Shown: positions 5,728 through 11,783 of the stretch, one piece after another
Numbering within the stretch: the stretch's first letter is position 1
How the letters are laid out: every line of letters begins with the position of its first letter
NCBI GenBank assembly: GCA_019247975.1
Contig: JAFBAD010000370.1
Span: forward strand, 1-11,783
DNA from: Acidimicrobiia bacterium
GTDB lineage: Bacteria; Actinomycetota; Acidimicrobiia; Acidimicrobiales; Iamiaceae
Length of the DNA: 11,783 nucleotides
Reading direction: 5' to 3'
Position numbers and translations under genes: made by a program
Notes under the pieces: model-generated
The model's database searches: none
What the model was told of the DNA's origin: nothing
The model's input: only the letters and a program-made list of their open reading frames with translations

Positions 5728-7757
5728 CGCGGCGCGGCCTTCGTCTCGCAGCGGCCCCAGCTGAGACCCAGCACGTCGTCCAGCTCGCGGATCTCCTCGG
5801 CGGTCGGGCGGCCGGCGGCCCCCACCCGCTCGGGCACGACCGGGACGCGGGGCGGAGGCGGCGGGTGGTCCGCCGAGGGCTCGTCGCGCGCGAAGGACTC
5901 CGCGACCTGACCGACGGCGCCGTCGGGGTTCTGGCCGAGCCCGATGCCGGCCAGGCCGGGGGCGAGGTTCATGATGTTCTCGAGCGCCGGGTACCAGGTG
6001 CCGATCAGCGGCAGCAGCACGAAGACCGGGCCGCCGATGACCGCACCGAACGCGGTGGTGATGCCGAACACGACCGCGACCAGCACGAGGGGCAGGCCCG
6101 GCAGCGGGCCCTTCAGGAGGGAGAAGTCGGCGACCCCGACGCTCGTCTCCTTCCACATCGCCAGCAGCGCACCGCCGAGGCCTGCGATCGCCGCGGCGAG
6201 GCCGAACGCCTGGAGCTTGGTGGCGGTGAGGTCGAGCCCGAGCGTCACACACGCCGAGGGCGAGTCGCGCATCGCCTGGAGCCGCCGTCCGAACGAGCCG
6301 TTGCGGATGACGGTGAGCAGCAGCACGATGAGCGCGAACGCGACCGCCATCACCATGAAGAAGGCGGTGTCGCCCTCGAGGCCCGGGATGCGCCTCACCG
6401 ACGCGTTGCCCACGGAGAACGGCAGGAACTGCTTGAAGAGCGCGTTCTCGCCGTAGATGTTCGTCTCGAGGAACAGCGCGAAGGCCATCGTCGACAACGC
6501 GAGGTAGAGGTCGCGCATCTTCAGGGCCGGCAGCGCGACGAGCACGCCGACCGCCGCGCAGATCACGACCCCAGCGACGAGACCCCCGACCGGGCCCATC
6601 TTCCAGACGACGAGCGCGCCGATGCCCGCGAACCCGGGCTGCGCGAGCGATACCTGGCCGCCGTAGCCGGTAAGCAGCACGAGGGACAGCATCACGATGC
6701 CGAGGGCGATGCCGACGCCGAGCTGGTCGACGGTCGTCTTCGAGACCCACCCCGACTGGGCGATGACGTAGGCACCCGCGACGTAGGCGACCATCGCCAT
6801 CGCCATGGTCCGCAGCGACGGCGTCGGCGCGTTGTAGCGACGCGACGATCTCCCGGCCACGCGATCCTGCGGCAGCAGGATCAGCACGACGAACAGCAGG
6901 ATGACCGGCGCGGACGTCTGCAGGTCGTTGGCGACGTCGGCCACGGTGTGTCCGCCGATGCCCTTGGTGTCGATCCAGTTGAGGAGGCTCTCGAACTCCC
7001 CGAGGATCACCGCGCCGAGGAAGGTGAGCGGCAGGCTGCGCAGCCGGCCGACCATGGCGGCCGCGTACGCCGAGATCACGAGCAGGGTCAGGGCGACCGG
7101 TGTGAACTGCGGGAGGATCGGCGCGATCAGCACGCCGGCCAGCGCGGCGAGCATCGAGCCGAGCATCCACGAGACGCTCGAGATCCGGTCCGGGTGCACG
7201 CCGTTGAGCGCACCGAGCTCACGGTTGTCGACGACCGCCCGCATCGCGACCCCGAGCCGGGTCTCGTACAGCAGGACGCGCAGCACGACGGCGACGAGGA
7301 TCGCGGTGATCAGGACGATCACCGCGTGGTAGCTGACGTTGATGCCGAACACCTTCACGGTGTCCCCGACGAAGAACTCCGGCAGCACGCGCGTGGTCGA
7401 CCCTTGCGGCCAGATCATGCCGGCCAGCTGCACGAAGGCCACCAGCAGACCGATGGTCACGACGATCGTGGTGATCGTCGACGCGTCGGCCAGCCGCCGC
7501 ATGATCACGCGGTCGAGCACCAGACCGATGAGCGGCGCCTCGACGAAGAGCACGACGACCAGCGCGATCCATGACGGCCAGCCGCGGTTCTGCGAGAGCT
7601 CCCAGTAGGAGAACGCGCAGAACATGCCGATCGCGCCGTGGGCGAAGTTGAAGACGCCCGACGTCGCGTAGGTCACGACGAGTCCGCTCGCCGCGACCGC
7701 GTAGATCCCCGCGGCCTGGAGCGCGAAGACGATGAAGAACTGGAAGAAGGTCTCCAT
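5724..7757 (-). CDS. livHM: Fused LivH-LivM branched-chain-type ABC permease
   Basis: A single 677-residue membrane protein carrying both permease halves of a HAAT importer. Residues 1 to about 298 are LivH-like (GLVVTYATSGVFNFAHGA near 25-42; ATPase-contacting loop around YETRLGVAMRAVVDN at 164-178). A basic linker follows (about 299-316). Residues from about 317 to 608 are LivM-like (LLTGYGGQVSLAQPGFAGIG at 361-380; second contact loop around GSFGRRLQAMRDSP at 487-500). Many hydrophobic helices are visible in both halves. The last 70 residues are hydrophilic and cytoplasmic, with a proline run (HPPPPPRVPVVPE) and an acidic helix (AEEIRELDDVLGL); standard LivM lacks this tail. The gene starts 20 bp after the binding-protein gene, and its stop overlaps livG. 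The fusion is continuous and in frame, and such fusions are known in actinobacteria. Confidence 0.93.
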   Translation of the reverse strand: METFFQFFIVFALQAAGIYAVAASGLVVTYATSGVFNFAHGAIGMFCAFSYWELSQNRGWPSWIALVVVLFVEAPLIGLVLDRVIMRRLADASTITTIVVTIGLLVAFVQLAGMIWPQGSTTRVLPEFFVGDTVKVFGINVSYHAVIVLITAILVAVVLRVLLYETRLGVAMRAVVDNRELGALNGVHPDRISSVSWMLGSMLAALAGVLIAPILPQFTPVALTLLVISAYAAAMVGRLRSLPLTFLGAVILGEFESLLNWIDTKGIGGHTVADVANDLQTSAPVILLFVVLILLPQDRVAGRSSRRYNAPTPSLRTMAMAMVAYVAGAYVIAQSGWVSKTTVDQLGVGIALGIVMLSLVLLTGYGGQVSLAQPGFAGIGALVVWKMGPVGGLVAGVVICAAVGVLVALPALKMRDLYLALSTMAFALFLETNIYGENALFKQFLPFSVGNASVRRIPGLEGDTAFFMVMAVAFALIVLLLTVIRNGSFGRRLQAMRDSPSACVTLGLDLTATKLQAFGLAAAIAGLGGALLAMWKETSVGVADFSLLKGPLPGLPLVLVAVVFGITTAFGAVIGGPVFVLLPLIGTWYPALENIMNLAPGLAGIGLGQNPDGAVGQVAESFARDEPSADHPPPPPRVPVVPERVGAAGRPTAEEIRELDDVLGLSWGRCETKAAPR

Positions 7758-7777
7758 GCCGCAGGAGCCTCAGCCGG

Positions 7778-9133
7778 TCAGCTCGTCAGATACTTCTTCG
7801 ACAGCGTGACGACGTTGTCCTTGGCGCACGAGAACCCCTTCTTCGGAAAGGCACGGACGAAGTCCTTGTCCTTGATCTGCAGGTACAGGTAGCAGTCGTT
7901 GTGCGCGTTGGACCCGGGGTCGGCGAGCAGCTGCAACCCACCCCCGTCCCACTCGTGGATCTTCTTCAGCGCGGCGATGAGGCTGTCGCGCGTGAGGTCG
8001 TTGCCGAGCGACGCCGCCGCCTGCGCGAACAGCAGCCCGGCCGAGAACGCCTGCACGCCGAGCGACGTCTCAGGGCCGCCCTTCATCCACTTGTCGTAGA
8101 CCTGCAGGGCCGGCGTCGAGTCCTTCTCCTTGAACGGCGTCGTGTTGGTGAGCACGTAGGCGCCGTCGGCATTCGGGTCCTGCGCCATGGCCGGGTCGTA
8201 GTACTGCTGGCCGAGGTCGACGACGTCGAGGTCGAGCCCCTGCCGCTTGACCTCCTGGAGGATCTTCAGGGTGTCGGGGACCACCGACACGACCTCGAGG
8301 AGCTTGGCGCCCTTGTCCTTCATCTGGGTGACGACCGGGGCGAAGTTCTTCTCGCCGAACGCGACGCCTGCCTGGACGACGTACTTGAACCCCTCCTTCT
8401 CGCACGCCTCGATGGTCGCCTGGCCCCGGACCTTCGACGCCGGCACGTCCGTGTAGATCATCGCCGCCTTCTTGGTGGCGGCCCGGAACTTGTCGGCCAT
8501 GAACTTGCAGGGGCCGGCGTTGAACTTGTCCGGTTGGGTGCCGGGCACCGGTGAGAAGAAGTTCTTCGAGATCGACCGCTCGCTGGTGGCCGCGTAGGCC
8601 GCGATCTCGGGCAGGCCGCACGCCTCCCGGGTCGGCACGCCCTGCTGGTCCTGCACGGAACCGTCACCCACCAGGGCGAAGAGGCCGGCCTGGCAGGCCT
8701 GCTTGGTGACCGCGTCGGTGTTCAGGATCCCCGAGTCGTACTTGGTGAGCGCGAGCTTGCGGCCGTTGATGCCCCCGCTGTCGTTGCACATGTCGACGAA
8801 GGCCTGCGCGGCTTCCTCGACGCCGATCGTCGGCACCGGCGTGATGTCGTTCTTGCGGTCGGAGATCACGCCGATCTTGATGGTCGTGGCGCTCACGCCG
8901 GGGGTGTCGGTGGGCGCCGCGCCCTCGGCCTTCTTCGCCGAGCACGGGTTGGTCAGCGTGCCGATCTTGTTGCCATCGGCCGCGGCCGGCGCGCTGGTGC
9001 CGCCGCCCGACCCGGAGCTCCCGTTCCCGGTGGGGCTCACCGTCGCCGTCGGTCCCGTCGCGCTCGTGTCGACGCGGGACCCGCAGGCGGCCAGGAGCAG
9101 CAGGAACGAGAGGACCAGGGCGGTGCGCTTCAT
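7778..9133 (-). CDS. Lipoprotein substrate-binding protein of the ABC importer
   Basis: A 451-residue extracytoplasmic receptor of the type I periplasmic-binding-protein fold (Peripla_BP_6, LivJ/LivK-like). The N-terminus is a lipoprotein signal: MKR, a hydrophobic stretch, then the lipobox LAAC with Cys17 as the lipidated residue. A Ser/Gly/Thr/Ala-rich tether follows (about 18-60). The ligand-binding domain begins near TTIKIGVISDRK (83-94) and includes the family motif GGINGRKLALTKYDSG. The mature protein has eight further cysteines, unusual for this family and enough for four disulfides. The start at 9133 is supported by AAGGAG four bases upstream and by the signal peptide; longer starts would put charged residues before it. 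The ATG overlaps the hydrolase stop as ATGA. Ligand is unknown: context with CYP142 and a FadD19-like ligase argues against simple amino-acid uptake. Confidence 0.93.
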   Translation of the reverse strand: MKRTALVLSFLLLLAACGSRVDTSATGPTATVSPTGNGSSGSGGGTSAPAAADGNKIGTLTNPCSAKKAEGAAPTDTPGVSATTIKIGVISDRKNDITPVPTIGVEEAAQAFVDMCNDSGGINGRKLALTKYDSGILNTDAVTKQACQAGLFALVGDGSVQDQQGVPTREACGLPEIAAYAATSERSISKNFFSPVPGTQPDKFNAGPCKFMADKFRAATKKAAMIYTDVPASKVRGQATIEACEKEGFKYVVQAGVAFGEKNFAPVVTQMKDKGAKLLEVVSVVPDTLKILQEVKRQGLDLDVVDLGQQYYDPAMAQDPNADGAYVLTNTTPFKEKDSTPALQVYDKWMKGGPETSLGVQAFSAGLLFAQAAASLGNDLTRDSLIAALKKIHEWDGGGLQLLADPGSNAHNDCYLYLQIKDKDFVRAFPKKGFSCAKDNVVTLSKKYLTS

Positions 9134-10053
9134 CTGACTCCTTGACTGACTCGGGCCGCGACGGAGCGGCACGCCTCGACCATCGGCGGGCCGAAGCGCG
9201 CCCGCGCGCAGACCGTATGCCCGTCGTCGATGCGACGCAGCTCCGCCTCAGGGATCGAGAGCAGGAGGCGCATCTGCTCCGTCGGCGCGATGGCTTTGTC
9301 CTCGGTGGTGACGAGCACGGTGGTCGGCACGTCGATGTCGCCGATCCACGAGCTCGAGTCGTAGACGCCGATGGCACGGGCGGCCTCGGCCACCATCCGC
9401 CAGTCGTGGCGACGCATCTCGGCGGCCGCCCAGGCCCGCAGGCTGTCGGGCCGCTCCCGGGGGCTCGTGCCCGCCCGCGCCCGCATCGCGTTGACCGGCA
9501 GGCGGGTGATCAGGCTGCCGAAGCGCGACGTGCCGATCGCGGCGGACATCGCGGTCACGAAGATCAACCGCTCCCGCTGGACGGGCACGAACCGGTCGGA
9601 GGTCGCGCACAGGACGAGGCCGGCGACCTTGTCCGGGTGGCGCTTCCAGAGGAGCTGCGCGATCGGCCCGCCCATCGAGTAGCCGGCGGCGATGACCGGT
9701 CCCGTCCCGAGCTCGTCGATGAGCGCGGCCACGTCGTCGGCGCAGTCGGCCAGGCGGAAGCGCGAGCGGGTGCGCAGGCCACGACCGTGGCCGCGGTGGT
9801 CCGGCGCGACGACGCGGAAGTGCTCGCTCATCGGGCCGAACGCCTGGAACCAGTTGAGTCCGCCGCTAGCCAGCAGACCGTGGAGCAGGAGGACGGTCGG
9901 CGCCCCTGGAGGACCGTCGACCTCGCGCACGAACGTCGTGCCGCGACCCGGGAGCTCGACGCGCCGCCCGAGCGGCAGGTTCGGGCCGGTCACGGCGGCC
10001 GGATGCGCGACGTTCGACAGCTTCGGCGCTGACACGACCGCAGCACTCCCCAT
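9130..10053 (-). CDS. Alpha/beta hydrolase, first gene of the ABC transporter operon
   Basis: A 307-residue alpha/beta-hydrolase-fold protein without signal peptide, so probably cytoplasmic. The oxyanion-hole motif LLLHGLLASGG is at 55-65 and VVAPDHRGHGRG at 81-92. The nucleophile elbow GYSMGG (124-129) gives Ser126, the likely acid is Asp252 in TTEDKAIAP, and the catalytic histidine is His279 in DDGHTV. The triad is complete. The family includes esterases, lactonases, C-C hydrolases and epoxide hydrolases, so the substrate is open. It lacks features by which I would call it the steroid-ring hydrolase HsaD. The ATG at 10053 is preceded eight bases away by TAGGAT, consistent with a leaderless mRNA; a longer frame runs to 10176 but crosses the promoter and the P450 start. 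The stop overlaps the binding-protein start by 4 nt, so it is coupled to the transporter. Confidence 0.9.
   Translation of the reverse strand: MGSAAVVSAPKLSNVAHPAAVTGPNLPLGRRVELPGRGTTFVREVDGPPGAPTVLLLHGLLASGGLNWFQAFGPMSEHFRVVAPDHRGHGRGLRTRSRFRLADCADDVAALIDELGTGPVIAAGYSMGGPIAQLLWKRHPDKVAGLVLCATSDRFVPVQRERLIFVTAMSAAIGTSRFGSLITRLPVNAMRARAGTSPRERPDSLRAWAAAEMRRHDWRMVAEAARAIGVYDSSSWIGDIDVPTTVLVTTEDKAIAPTEQMRLLLSIPEAELRRIDDGHTVCARARFGPPMVEACRSVAARVSQGVR
9138..9143 (-). promoter_or_regulatory. Ribosome binding site of the substrate-binding protein gene
   Basis: AAGGAG on the minus strand, four bases before the ATG at 9133 and inside the end of the hydrolase gene. It is the best Shine-Dalgarno I found in the window, fitting the need for more binding protein than membrane subunits. 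Confidence 0.65.
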
Positions 10054-10061
10054 CCCCAGAC

Positions 10062-10067
10062 ATCCTA
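10062..10067 (-). promoter_or_regulatory. Candidate -10 element of the hydrolase/ABC operon
   Basis: TAGGAT on the minus strand matches the TANNNT form of the actinobacterial -10 box, with eight bases between it and the ATG at 10053. That spacing puts the transcript start at or very near the start codon. The inner edge lies 18 bases from the centre of the inverted repeat at 10074-10096. Confidence 0.45.
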
Positions 10068-10073
10068 CGCAGG

Positions 10074-10096
10074 GGACCTGACGCGGCGTCAGATCC
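10074..10096. promoter_or_regulatory. Inverted-repeat operator between the ABC operon and cyp142
   Basis: The core 10078-10092 is a perfect inverted repeat: CTGACGC, a central G at 10085, then GCGTCAG. After one mismatched pair on each side (C10077/A10093) the symmetry continues with GGA at 10074-10076 and TCC at 10094-10096, giving 20 matched bases of 23. Size and symmetry fit a dimeric TetR- or GntR-type repressor site. It does not look like the KstR site (AAC..GTT core) that controls cyp142 in mycobacteria. It covers the likely -35 positions of both divergent promoters, so one protein bound here could control both transcripts. The regulator is not encoded in this window. Confidence 0.65.
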
Positions 10097-10102
10097 TCAT
10101 GG

Positions 10103-10108
10103 CAAACT
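10103..10108 (+). promoter_or_regulatory. Candidate -10 element of cyp142
   Basis: CAAACT lies six bases before the ATG at 10115, the spacing expected for a leaderless transcript. The sequence match is weak (A at position 2, T at position 6). Its inner edge is 18 bases from the centre of the inverted repeat, mirroring TAGGAT on the other strand. No good Shine-Dalgarno precedes this start. Confidence 0.3.
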
Positions 10109-10114
10109 CGGGCG

Positions 10115-11308
10115 ATGGCTGACCACGCGGTGCGCGACGACATCGACTTCGTGAGCGGTGAGTTCTGGGGGCGCAACCCCGAGGCCGAGCTCGCCTGGGT
10201 GCGCGAGCACGCCCCCGTCTACTGGGACGGTCGTGTGTGGGGCATCGCTCGCTACGACGACGTGCGCTCGGTGTCACGCGATCCGAAGACGTTCTCGAAC
10301 GCGGGCGGCATCCGGCCCGACAGCGGTCCGATCCCGATGATGATCGACATGGACGACCCGCAGCACTGGGCGCGGCGCAAGCTCGTGAACCGAGGCTTCA
10401 CCCCGCGTCGCGTGCGCGAGAGCGAGGACAAGATCCGCGCGGTCTGCGACGAGATCATCGACGGCGTGTGCGAGCGGGGCGAGTGCGACTTCGTGTGGGA
10501 CATCGCCGCCCCGCTGCCGCTGATCATGATCGGTGACCAGCTCGGCTTCCCGCCCGAGGACCGCAAGATGCTGCTCGAGTGGAGCGACGCGATGATGTGC
10601 GCGCTGACGGGCGACCCGGACGCGGGCGAGCGGGCGGGCGACGCGTTCGTCGGGTACACGGAGTACGCGACCCGGCTGGTCGAGGAGCGACGGACCGAAC
10701 CGCACGACGACCTGATGAGCGTGCTGGTGCACGCGGACGTCGACGGCGACCAGCTCGACCTCGACTCGCTGATCCACGAGTCGCTGCTCATCCTCATCGG
10801 CGGTGACGAGACCACCCGCCACGTGATCACCGGCGGCGGCTACCAGGTCCTCGCCGACCACGACCAGTGGGAGCGGCTCGCTGCGGAGCGCGACACGCTG
10901 CCGACCGCGGTCGAGGAGATGCTGCGGTGGGTGTCGCCGATCAAGAACATGGCCCGCACCGCGACGTGCGACGTCGAGCTCCAGGGCCAGCAGATCGAAG
11001 AGGGCCAGAAGCTGCTCCTCCTCTACTCCTCGGCCAACCGGGACGAGTCGGTGTTCCCGGACGCGAACACCTTCGACAGCACCCGCACGCCGAACGACCA
11101 CGTCGCGTTCGGCTACGGCGCCCACTTCTGCCTCGGCAACAGCCTCGCCCGGCTCGAGCTCAAGGTGATGTTCGACCGCCTGCTCGAGCGGCTGCCCGAC
11201 CTCGAGCTCGCGGAGCCCACCGAGCCGAGCTACCGCCCCGCCAACTTCGTGAGCGGCTACGAGTCGATGCCGGTGACCTTCACCCCCACCCCGAAATTGG
11301 CCACGTAA
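10115..11308 (+). CDS. cyp142: Cytochrome P450, CYP142-type (steroid side-chain 27/26-hydroxylase family)
   Basis: A soluble 397-residue bacterial P450. The oxygen-activation helix reads LILIGGDETTRH (225-236), ExxR is Glu268 to Arg271 in EEMLRW, and the haem-binding loop is FGYGAHFCLG (332-341) with Cys339 as thiolate ligand. Beyond the general motifs, several stretches closely resemble mycobacterial CYP142 as I remember it: FSNAGGIRPD (60-69), PMMIDMDDPQH (74-84), RRKLVNRGF (87-95), CERGECDFV (119-127) and RPANFVSGYESMPV (374-387). CYP142 oxidises the terminal methyl of the cholesterol side chain to the acid and is an alternative to CYP125. Ferredoxin and reductase partners are not in this window. 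It diverges from the ABC operon across a shared palindrome and converges on a FadD19-like ligase, six bases apart. P450 class is certain; the subfamily needs alignment, and the true substrate may be another steroid or isoprenoid. Confidence 0.9.
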   Translation: MADHAVRDDIDFVSGEFWGRNPEAELAWVREHAPVYWDGRVWGIARYDDVRSVSRDPKTFSNAGGIRPDSGPIPMMIDMDDPQHWARRKLVNRGFTPRRVRESEDKIRAVCDEIIDGVCERGECDFVWDIAAPLPLIMIGDQLGFPPEDRKMLLEWSDAMMCALTGDPDAGERAGDAFVGYTEYATRLVEERRTEPHDDLMSVLVHADVDGDQLDLDSLIHESLLILIGGDETTRHVITGGGYQVLADHDQWERLAAERDTLPTAVEEMLRWVSPIKNMARTATCDVELQGQQIEEGQKLLLLYSSANRDESVFPDANTFDSTRTPNDHVAFGYGAHFCLGNSLARLELKVMFDRLLERLPDLELAEPTEPSYRPANFVSGYESMPVTFTPTPKLAT

Positions 11309-11343
11309 CCCGCGCTATGCGCGGTCAACCTGGCCAATCTCGG
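11291..11343. terminator. Nested hairpin spanning the convergent 3' ends (candidate bidirectional terminator)
   Basis: CCGAAATTGGCCA (11291-11303) pairs with TGGCCAATCTCGG (11331-11343): 12 of 13 positions match, and the remaining A/C pair becomes a U-G wobble in the minus-strand RNA. Inside sits a second perfect hairpin, CCGCGC (11310-11315), loop TAT, GCGCGG (11319-11324). The structure covers the last codons and stop of cyp142 and the stop of the opposing ligase gene, whose TAG lies partly in the inner loop. There is no strong T-run after the outer stem in either direction (TTT at 11344-11346 on the plus strand only), so termination may be non-canonical. The plus strand closes the ligase coding end as well, so the stem also constrains codons. 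Confidence 0.6.
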
Positions 11344-11783
11344 TTTGGGCGAGCTGCTCGGCCCAGGGGTAGTTGGCCTTGCCGGCGGGCGAGCGCCGGA
11401 TCTTGTCGACCAGGACGAGGTGCTTGGGCAGCTTGTAGCCGGCCAGCGTGGACCGGCAGTGCTCGCGAAGCTCGTCGAGGTCCGGCTGCGCGCCGCCGTG
11501 CGGTTCGACGACCGCGGTGACCACGCTCCCCCAGCGCTCGTCGGGCACGCCGACCACGAGCACGTCGCCGACCGACGGGTGCGCGTGCAGCACCGACTCG
11601 ACCTCTTCGGGGAAGACCTTCTCGCCGCCCGTGTTGATGCACTGCGAACCGCGGCCGAGCAGCTGGATCGAACCGTCCGGGTCGACGGTCGCCATGTCGC
11701 CGGTGACGACGTGGCGCACGCCGTTCACCTCGACGAAGGTCTGCGCCGTCCGCTCCGGGTCGTTGTGGTAGCCGAGCGGGATG
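11315..11783 (-). CDS. fadD: Acyl-CoA ligase, FadD19-like, C-terminal part (truncated by window edge)
   Basis: The last 155 residues of an AMP-forming acyl-CoA synthetase; the N-terminal adenylation domain lies beyond 11783. Visible motifs, numbered from the window edge, are the ATP-ribose-binding TGDMATVD (27-34), the hinge and A8 region GRGSQCINTGGEKVFPEEVE (43-62), and the SPAGKANYPW stretch (131-140) whose Lys135 is the conserved adenylation lysine. INTGGEKVFPEEVE, DERWG and AGYK(L/V)P followed by SPAGK resemble mycobacterial FadD19/FadD17, which activate steroid side-chain acids, more than generic long-chain FadDs. In cholesterol breakdown a CYP125/142 makes the terminal acid and FadD19 adds CoA, so this neighbour strengthens the steroid or isoprenoid reading of the locus. 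The gene converges on cyp142 and shares its terminal hairpin. Ligase assignment is firm; the FadD19 subtype rests on remembered similarity. Confidence 0.88.
   Translation of the reverse strand, partial: IPLGYHNDPERTAQTFVEVNGVRHVVTGDMATVDPDGSIQLLGRGSQCINTGGEKVFPEEVESVLHAHPSVGDVLVVGVPDERWGSVVTAVVEPHGGAQPDLDELREHCRSTLAGYKLPKHLVLVDKIRRSPAGKANYPWAEQLAQTEIGQVDRA

Noticed and set aside
5865..7574. A 569-residue open frame on the plus strand opposite the permease
   Set aside because: Composition is mostly Arg, Asp, His, Gln and Glu, as expected from the complement of hydrophobic codons; no motif or start signal supports it.
7778..9133. Calling the binding protein LivJ/LivK with branched-chain amino acids as ligand
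   Set aside because: Fold matches but ligand-specific residues cannot be judged, and the genomic context suggests a different ligand.
10054..10176. N-terminal extension of the hydrolase to 10176
   Set aside because: It would run across the palindrome and into the P450 coding region, and the family needs no such extension.
1..11783. CRISPR arrays, tRNA/rRNA genes, insertion sequences, prophage or toxin-antitoxin genes
   Set aside because: No repeat-spacer arrays, RNA-gene signatures, transposase motifs or target-site duplications were seen, and coding genes fill nearly all of the window.

Overview
The window is high-GC DNA (roughly 70% G+C by eye, strong G/C preference at third codon positions) and is packed with genes: every gap between genes is under 70 bp. 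The gene content suggests an actinobacterium: ergothioneine genes, a CYP142-type P450, a FadD19-like acyl-CoA ligase and a branched-chain-type ABC operon of high-GC style. The split from mycobacterial gene order, and an EgtB unlike the mycobacterial type, point to a lineage such as Acidimicrobiia. That placement is inference. I saw no RNA genes, CRISPR arrays, insertion sequences or phage genes.

Left part (1-2420, + strand): ergothioneine biosynthesis. egtB (iron-dependent sulfoxide synthase) is followed 36 bp later by egtD (histidine Nα-trimethyltransferase). No egtC lies between them. The EgtB has the active-site layout of the class that uses cysteine directly, so the missing EgtC makes biochemical sense.

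Middle (2392-3741): a DinB/DUF664-like protein (- strand, converging on and overlapping the end of egtD) and a histidine-phosphatase family protein (+ strand). They diverge from a 66-bp region carrying inverted copies of a short motif.

Right-centre (3747-10053, - strand): one tightly packed six-gene operon. In transcription order it encodes an alpha/beta hydrolase, a lipoprotein substrate-binding protein, a fused LivH-LivM permease, a LivG-type ATPase, a LivF-type ATPase, and a small two-helix membrane protein. Four of the five junctions overlap by 1 or 4 nt; the fifth is 20 bp. Translational coupling of a hydrolase and a small membrane protein with a complete HAAT-type transporter suggests one uptake-and-hydrolysis unit.

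Right end (10054-11783): a 61-bp divergent promoter region separates the operon from a CYP142-type cytochrome P450. It contains a near-perfect inverted repeat with a candidate -10 element placed symmetrically on each side. The P450 converges on a FadD19-like acyl-CoA ligase (truncated by the window edge), and a long nested hairpin spans both 3' ends. CYP142 and FadD19 act on the cholesterol side chain in mycobacteria. The most interesting hypothesis here is that the co-regulated ABC operon imports a steroid, isoprenoid or similar carboxylate rather than branched-chain amino acids.
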